NCBI RefSeq assembly: GCF_905220975.1
Contig: NZ_CAJNBK010000008.1
Span: forward strand, 124,001-188,000
DNA length: 64,000 bases
Origin: Paraburkholderia haematera
Lineage (GTDB): Bacteria > Pseudomonadota > Gammaproteobacteria > Burkholderiales > Burkholderiaceae
Direction of reading: 5' to 3'
In this document: one piece after another, positions 59,580 to 64,000 of the stretch
Position numbering within the stretch: the stretch's first letter is position 1
Layout of the letters: every line of letters starts with the position of its first letter
Translations under genes and position numbers: made by a program
The notes under the pieces: model-generated
Seen by the model: the letters and a program-made list of their open reading frames with translations, nothing else
What the model was told of the DNA's origin: nothing
Database searches by the model: none

Positions 59580-62263
59580 GACCACACCTGTGAAGCCACC
59601 GTACTGGCGTGACTGAAATAGCGCGCGCTGATTTCATGCGCCGCCGCGCCGACATAGCCGCCGATCTGGTCGCACACTGCCATCAGGTGAGTGTATGAAT
59701 CGTTTTCGTCGACTGCGCACAGCGGTTCGAGCGTCGGCAACGAATCGGCATGCGGCATCAATTCCGCAAACGGGCGATGCCGCATGCTGCCCGCGGCCAC
59801 GGCGATCTCGTCGAGCTTTTTACGCAGGCGTTCATAAACGCCGTAGACGCCGCGCGGATTGGTGGGCTCGATCACCAGCAGGTCGAGCAAAGCCGGCACT
59901 TCGAAACGGCCCGGATACAGCGAGCGATACGTCAGCGTGCTGTCGAACAATTGCAGAAGCAGATCGAACCCGGCCGGTGTCGCGAGTTGGCCTTTGTCGG
60001 CGACCACGCGCAAGAACGACGTCATGGCCGACACGCGTTCGATATGCCGCCCGACGAATAGCAAACGCCACGCTTCGTCGCGGGTCATACGGTCGCCTTG
60101 CGCGCCGCTGATCGCCGACAATTGCACCGACAAACGTTCGAGCGCGTTCATCAGCGTCACGCGGTCATAGCGGTCATAACGGTCGTAGCGCTCACTGCGC
60201 TCGGCGCGGCCCTGACCATTCGCGCTGCCCTGCGATTGCGATGCACCACCGGCGCTACCATTGCCACTGCCGTTGCCGTTAAAACCCGCAGCCGGCATCA
60301 AGGTCTGCAGCGCATCGCGGAAGTCGTTGCGCGCCGCGAGAATCGTGCGCCAATGATCGTTTGACAACCGCCCGCGCACTTCGCCGTTCGCACGCGCCTG
60401 ATAGTTGAGGTTCTGGCCGATGCTCGCCGCGCCGGTGCTCTCGCTCAGATTCGCGACCAGCGCACGCTCGAATGCTTGCGGCGAACAGGGCGAGGACATG
60501 TCGCCGGATTGCACCAGACCGCAATGCGTGGCGAGCTCCACCAGCGTGGGGAACATCGCGTCGGCGTCATTGCCTTCCAGCGAGCCGAGAATCAGGCGCA
60601 ACAGCCGCACATTGTTTTCGGCGCGTTCGCCATAACGTCCGGCCCAGAACAGATTTTCAGCCGCACGGCTCGACACGGTGCGATGCTTGCGCGCGAGGTC
60701 GGCGGGTTGCATCGGCGAAGGCAGCAGCGTAAAGGTCGACGTCGGCTGACTCGACAGCACCCACGTATCGACGCTGCTGCCGCCGTATTGCATCGACACC
60801 GTCGCCTGGCGCTCGGCGGCCATCCGCGTGAAGCCGCCGGGCATCACATGCCAGCCCCCGTTGACGTCGGCAATCGCATAGACGCGCAGGACCGACGGAC
60901 GGCGGCCAATGGTGCCGTCTTCGTAACGCGGGGTGCAGGAAAAGCGCTGCGGCTGCTGGATCGTATAGGTGTCGGGCATCGCTTCGATGCGCTCGCGCCA
61001 CGTCGAGAGGCGCTGTCTGCCCTGCTCGATCCCGGGCGGCGCATCGCGTGGCGCGACCGGCCAGGTCGGCACGATGAACGCTTCGTCCAGACGCGTGAAC
61101 GCGTGCTCGCGCGCCGCCCTTTCGCCGCACCACCAGGTCGCCACGCTCGGCAGCACCAGGTCTTCGTCGAGCAACACTTCGGCAATGCCCGGCAAAAAAC
61201 CATGCAAGGCGGGCGATTCGACAAAGCCCGACCCCGGCACATTCGAGACGATCACATTGCCCGCGCGCATCACCTGCAACAGGCCCGGCACACCGATGCT
61301 CGAATCCGCGCGCAGTTCGACCGGATCGCAGAAAGCATCGTCCAGGCGGCGCAGCACGACATGCACACGTTCGAGACCGGCGAGCGTCTTCAGATACAGC
61401 ATGTCGTCGCGCACGGTCAGGTCTTTGCCTTCGACCAGCGTGACGCCGAGATACCGCGCGAGAAACACGTGCTCGAAGTAAGTCTCGCTAAACGGCCCGG
61501 GTGTGAGCAGCGCGATATGGAGCGAGCCGTCGGTTCCCGAACCGTCGGGCTGCATCGTGGCCTGCGCGGCTTGCACGAGCGTTGCGAGCAGTTGCGAATA
61601 GGTCGGCGCGAGACGGCTCACGCGCATCGCGCGGAACGGCTCGGCGAACAGCGTCGACACGATCAGCCGGTTTTCCAGCGCATAACCGAGGCCGGAAGGC
61701 GCCTCGGTACGATGCGCCATGACGGTCCATTGGCCGTCGGGCGTACGCGCGAGATCGACGGCCACCACCTGCAGATACTGCCCGCCAGGCGGCGTGAAGC
61801 CCTTCACCGAACGAAGATAACCCGGATGCCCGAACACCAGCGCCGGCGGCAACTGCCCTCGCTCGAGCAAGGTCTGCGGCCCATAAATATCGGCGACGAT
61901 GGCATTGAGCAGATGCGCGCGCTGCGTCACGCCTCGCTCGATATGTGCCCACTCGGCCTCGCTGATCAGGAACGGCAGCAGGTCGAGCGCCCACGGCCGC
62001 GGCTCGCCGTTATCCGCGTAGACGTTGTAGCTGATGTCGTTATCGCGGATCTGCTGCGCGACCGACGCGTAGTGATCCTCCAATCGCGCGATACCGTCTT
62101 CGCCAAGCCGCTCGAAGAATTGCCGCCACGGTTCGCGCAACGCGCCTGAGGCGTCGCGTAACTCGTCCCAATGTCCTTCGTAGGCCGGCAACAGCCGCAA
62201 TAAGGACGAAGCGTCCGCGCGAGCCGCGGACGCTTCGAAAGGAAAAGTCGATTGAAAGGCCAA
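59576..62263 (-). CDS. ATP-grasp/alpha-E fusion protein
   Basis: An 895-residue fusion. Residues 1-510 are a circularly permuted ATP-grasp domain (type 2): GLGYALENRLIVSTLFAEPF, LTPGPFSETYFEHVFLARYL, LVEGKDL, VHVVLRRLDDAFCDP, GVPGLLQVMRAGNVIVSN. Residues 525-895 are an alpha-E domain opening with SSRAAENLFWAGRYGERAEN. In the first cluster the two are separate genes. Two oddities: the Lys/Gly-rich loop of the first-cluster protein (KEVHGAGGYGM) is replaced at residues 397-412 by VPTWPVAPRDAPPG, and residues 659-700 are a low-complexity insert (NGNGSGNGSAGG, then three YDR repeats). ATP use is therefore uncertain. Confidence 0.9.
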   Translation of the reverse strand: MAFQSTFPFEASAARADASSLLRLLPAYEGHWDELRDASGALREPWRQFFERLGEDGIARLEDHYASVAQQIRDNDISYNVYADNGEPRPWALDLLPFLISEAEWAHIERGVTQRAHLLNAIVADIYGPQTLLERGQLPPALVFGHPGYLRSVKGFTPPGGQYLQVVAVDLARTPDGQWTVMAHRTEAPSGLGYALENRLIVSTLFAEPFRAMRVSRLAPTYSQLLATLVQAAQATMQPDGSGTDGSLHIALLTPGPFSETYFEHVFLARYLGVTLVEGKDLTVRDDMLYLKTLAGLERVHVVLRRLDDAFCDPVELRADSSIGVPGLLQVMRAGNVIVSNVPGSGFVESPALHGFLPGIAEVLLDEDLVLPSVATWWCGERAAREHAFTRLDEAFIVPTWPVAPRDAPPGIEQGRQRLSTWRERIEAMPDTYTIQQPQRFSCTPRYEDGTIGRRPSVLRVYAIADVNGGWHVMPGGFTRMAAERQATVSMQYGGSSVDTWVLSSQPTSTFTLLPSPMQPADLARKHRTVSSRAAENLFWAGRYGERAENNVRLLRLILGSLEGNDADAMFPTLVELATHCGLVQSGDMSSPCSPQAFERALVANLSESTGAASIGQNLNYQARANGEVRGRLSNDHWRTILAARNDFRDALQTLMPAAGFNGNGSGNGSAGGASQSQGSANGQGRAERSERYDRYDRYDRVTLMNALERLSVQLSAISGAQGDRMTRDEAWRLLFVGRHIERVSAMTSFLRVVADKGQLATPAGFDLLLQLFDSTLTYRSLYPGRFEVPALLDLLVIEPTNPRGVYGVYERLRKKLDEIAVAAGSMRHRPFAELMPHADSLPTLEPLCAVDENDSYTHLMAVCDQIGGYVGAAAHEISARYFSHASTVASQVWS

Positions 62264-62310
62264 GGTCGTATCGTTTTTAAAGTTGTGCTGCCGCTCTTCA
62301 GTCTACCAGG

Positions 62311-64000
62311 TTACCAATACCGCAGGTCCAGCGTGAACGGGAATTCGAGGCTGCGCTGAGGCATCTCGACGGTGAGCGGCCCCGGCGTATGACCGGACGC
62401 GAAAAAGCGCGAGCGCCGCCGGCTTTCCGCCGCATAGGCGTTGACCGGGAAATTCTCATAGCTGCGCCCGCCCGGATGAGCGACATGATACTGGCATCCG
62501 CCGACCGAGCGGCCCGTCCATGTATCGACCAGGTCGAAGGTGAGCGGCGCATCCACGCCGATGGTGGGATGCAGCGCCGACGGTTGCGACCAGGCGCGAA
62601 AGCGCACGCCGGCCACATATTCGCTGACGCGGCCGGTCGGCTGCAAGGGCACCGGCACGCCGTTCACCGTCAGCACATGGCGGTTGTCGTTCAGACCGAG
62701 CGTGCGTACTTCGAGCCTTTCCACCGACGAGTCCACGTAGCGCACCGTGCCACCTGGCGAGCCCTCCTCGCCCATCACGTGCCAGGGTTCGAGCGCATTG
62801 CGGATGGTCAGCGAGACGCCGTTCACCGTGGTCTCGCCGACCAGCGGGAAGCGGAATTCGAAGTGCGGCGCGAACCAGCTGCTCTCGAAGGCGAAGCCCG
62901 CCTCGTTGAGTTCGCCGAGCACGTCGTCGAAATCCATCTTCGCGAAGGTGCCGAGCAGGAAGCGGTCGTGCAGTTCCGTGCCCCAGCGCGTGAGCCGCTG
63001 CGTGTACGGCGTGTGCCAGAAGCGCGCCACCAGCGCGCGCAGCAGCAACTGCTGCACGAGACTCATGCGCGCATGCGGCGGCATTTCGAAACCGCGCAAT
63101 TCGAGCAGGCCGAGGCGGCCGGTCGGACCATCGGGCGAATAGAGTTTGTCGATGCAGAACTCGGCGCGGTGCGTGTTGCCCGTCACATCGATCAGGATGT
63201 TGCGTAGCGAACGGTCGATCATCCACGCCGGCAGATTCGCGCTGTCGCGGCCGCCGAGCAGATCGATCTGCCGCTGCAATTCGCGGAACGCCACTTCGAG
63301 TTCATACACCTGATCGTTACGCGCCTCATCCACGCGTGGCGCCTGGCTCGTCGGCCCGATGAACAGCCCGGAAAACAGATACGACAGCGACGGATGATTG
63401 TGCCAATATGCAATCAGACTCGCGAGCAGATCGGGACGGCGCAGGAACGGACTATCGGCAGGCGTCGCGCCGCCGAGCACGAAGTGATTGCCGCCGCCGG
63501 TTCCCGTATGCCGGCCGTCGGTCATGAACTTCTCGCTGCTCAGATAGCTTTCGGCCGCGGACTGATACAGATACTCCGTGTTGTCGACCAGTTGCTCCCA
63601 ACTCGAAGCCGGATGAATGTTCACCTCGATCACACCCGGGTCCGGCGTCACCTGCAGGACCTTCAGGCGCGCATCGCGCGGCGGCGGATAGCCTTCGAGC
63701 ACGACCTTCATCGCCAATTCGGCCGCGGTCGTTTCAATGGCCGCGAGCAGGTCGAGATAGTCGTCGAGTTCGGTGAGCGGCGGCATGAACACATGCAGCA
63801 GCGAGCGGCCGCTGCCGAACGCTTCGGTTTCCGCTTTCGGACCGGCGGCACGTTTCGGATCGCGCGCTTCGACGCAGATCGCCGTGCGCAGCGTTTCCTT
63901 CGACGACTGCCCGCGCGCCGGCGCCTGGCCGTCGCCCGGTTGAGGAGCAAAAGCCAGCACGCCGCTGCCCGCCATGCCGCTCAGCAAATCCGCCGCTGAC
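62311..64000 (-). CDS. Large transglutaminase-like protein, C-terminal DUF2126 part (5' end outside window)
   Basis: The last 562 residues of a protein that runs beyond the window: the frame is open up to base 64000 with no stop. The visible part matches the C-terminal DUF2126 region of large (about 1,100-residue) bacterial transglutaminase-like proteins. Segments: HVFMPPLTELDDYLDLLAAI, FMTDGRHTGTGGGNHFVLGG, PSLSYLFSGLFIGPTSQAPR and DVTGNTHRAEFCIDKLYSPD. The cysteine protease-like core would lie in the missing part. It is 47 bases upstream of the ATP-grasp/alpha-E gene and is the first visible gene of the second cluster. Confidence 0.88.
   Translation of the reverse strand, partial: SAADLLSGMAGSGVLAFAPQPGDGQAPARGQSSKETLRTAICVEARDPKRAAGPKAETEAFGSGRSLLHVFMPPLTELDDYLDLLAAIETTAAELAMKVVLEGYPPPRDARLKVLQVTPDPGVIEVNIHPASSWEQLVDNTEYLYQSAAESYLSSEKFMTDGRHTGTGGGNHFVLGGATPADSPFLRRPDLLASLIAYWHNHPSLSYLFSGLFIGPTSQAPRVDEARNDQVYELEVAFRELQRQIDLLGGRDSANLPAWMIDRSLRNILIDVTGNTHRAEFCIDKLYSPDGPTGRLGLLELRGFEMPPHARMSLVQQLLLRALVARFWHTPYTQRLTRWGTELHDRFLLGTFAKMDFDDVLGELNEAGFAFESSWFAPHFEFRFPLVGETTVNGVSLTIRNALEPWHVMGEEGSPGGTVRYVDSSVERLEVRTLGLNDNRHVLTVNGVPVPLQPTGRVSEYVAGVRFRAWSQPSALHPTIGVDAPLTFDLVDTWTGRSVGGCQYHVAHPGGRSYENFPVNAYAAESRRRSRFFASGHTPGPLTVEMPQRSLEFPFTLDLRYW

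Noticed and set aside
60476..62149. Open frame of 557 codons on the plus strand opposite the ATP-grasp/alpha-E fusion
   Set aside because: Shadow frame with no recognisable domain or ribosome site.

Overview
The window reads as chromosomal DNA of a Burkholderia/Paraburkholderia-like betaproteobacterium. It is GC-rich and densely packed, with an OmpC-type porin of the Burkholderia kind and many ABC transporters, each beside its own LysR, IclR, XRE or MarR regulator. I found no rRNA, tRNA, CRISPR array, insertion sequence or phage gene. Species is inferred from gene style only.

Layout. 105-1304: porin with a clear terminator. 1541-5867 (minus): four-gene Anbu cluster (circularly permuted ATP-grasp, alpha-E protein, transglutaminase-like protein, proteasome-related peptidase Anbu). 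6269-11650 (minus): HU-type protein with a Lys/Ala tail, a Sel1-repeat protein coupled to a CpdB-like nucleotidase, and a MocR regulator divergent from an AhpD-family gene. 12399-23092: peptide uptake (POT transporter, XRE-cupin regulator, Opp ABC operon, OprD porin). 23108-33201: agmatine/polyamine block with three agmatine-deiminase paralogues (two with Tat signals, one cytoplasmic), N-carbamoylputrescine amidase, two PotF-like binding proteins, a LysR regulator and an outer-membrane barrel. 33758-41891: IclR regulator divergent from an ABC importer fused into one operon with a three-subunit flavin/iron-sulfur dehydrogenase resembling HcnABC or opine and D-hydroxyproline dehydrogenases. 42009-48911: small membrane protein, ketopantoate reductase, nucleoside salvage operon (NupC, cytidine deaminase, nucleoside hydrolase), GltS and a thiolase. 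48960-54083 (minus): EmrAB-NodT-type efflux operon under two tandem MarR modules. 54272-58452 (minus): IclR regulator, polar amino-acid ABC importer and a HutG-type formimidoylglutamase. 58689-64000 (minus): a second ATP-grasp/alpha-E/transglutaminase cluster, here with ATP-grasp and alpha-E fused, running off the window end.

Two themes stand out. First, two versions of the ATP-grasp/alpha-E/transglutaminase system lie at the two ends of the window; only the first carries Anbu, and the second has lost a glycine-rich loop in its ATP-grasp part. Second, there is a concentration of functions for guanidino compounds, polyamines, amino acids and peptides. Regulation is readable in places: three near-identical inverted repeats sit before the three efflux-locus transcription units, and repeated GGAA/TTCC-type inverted repeats sit upstream of both IclR genes. 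Short tandem repeats (9 to 15 bp units) recur at gene boundaries.
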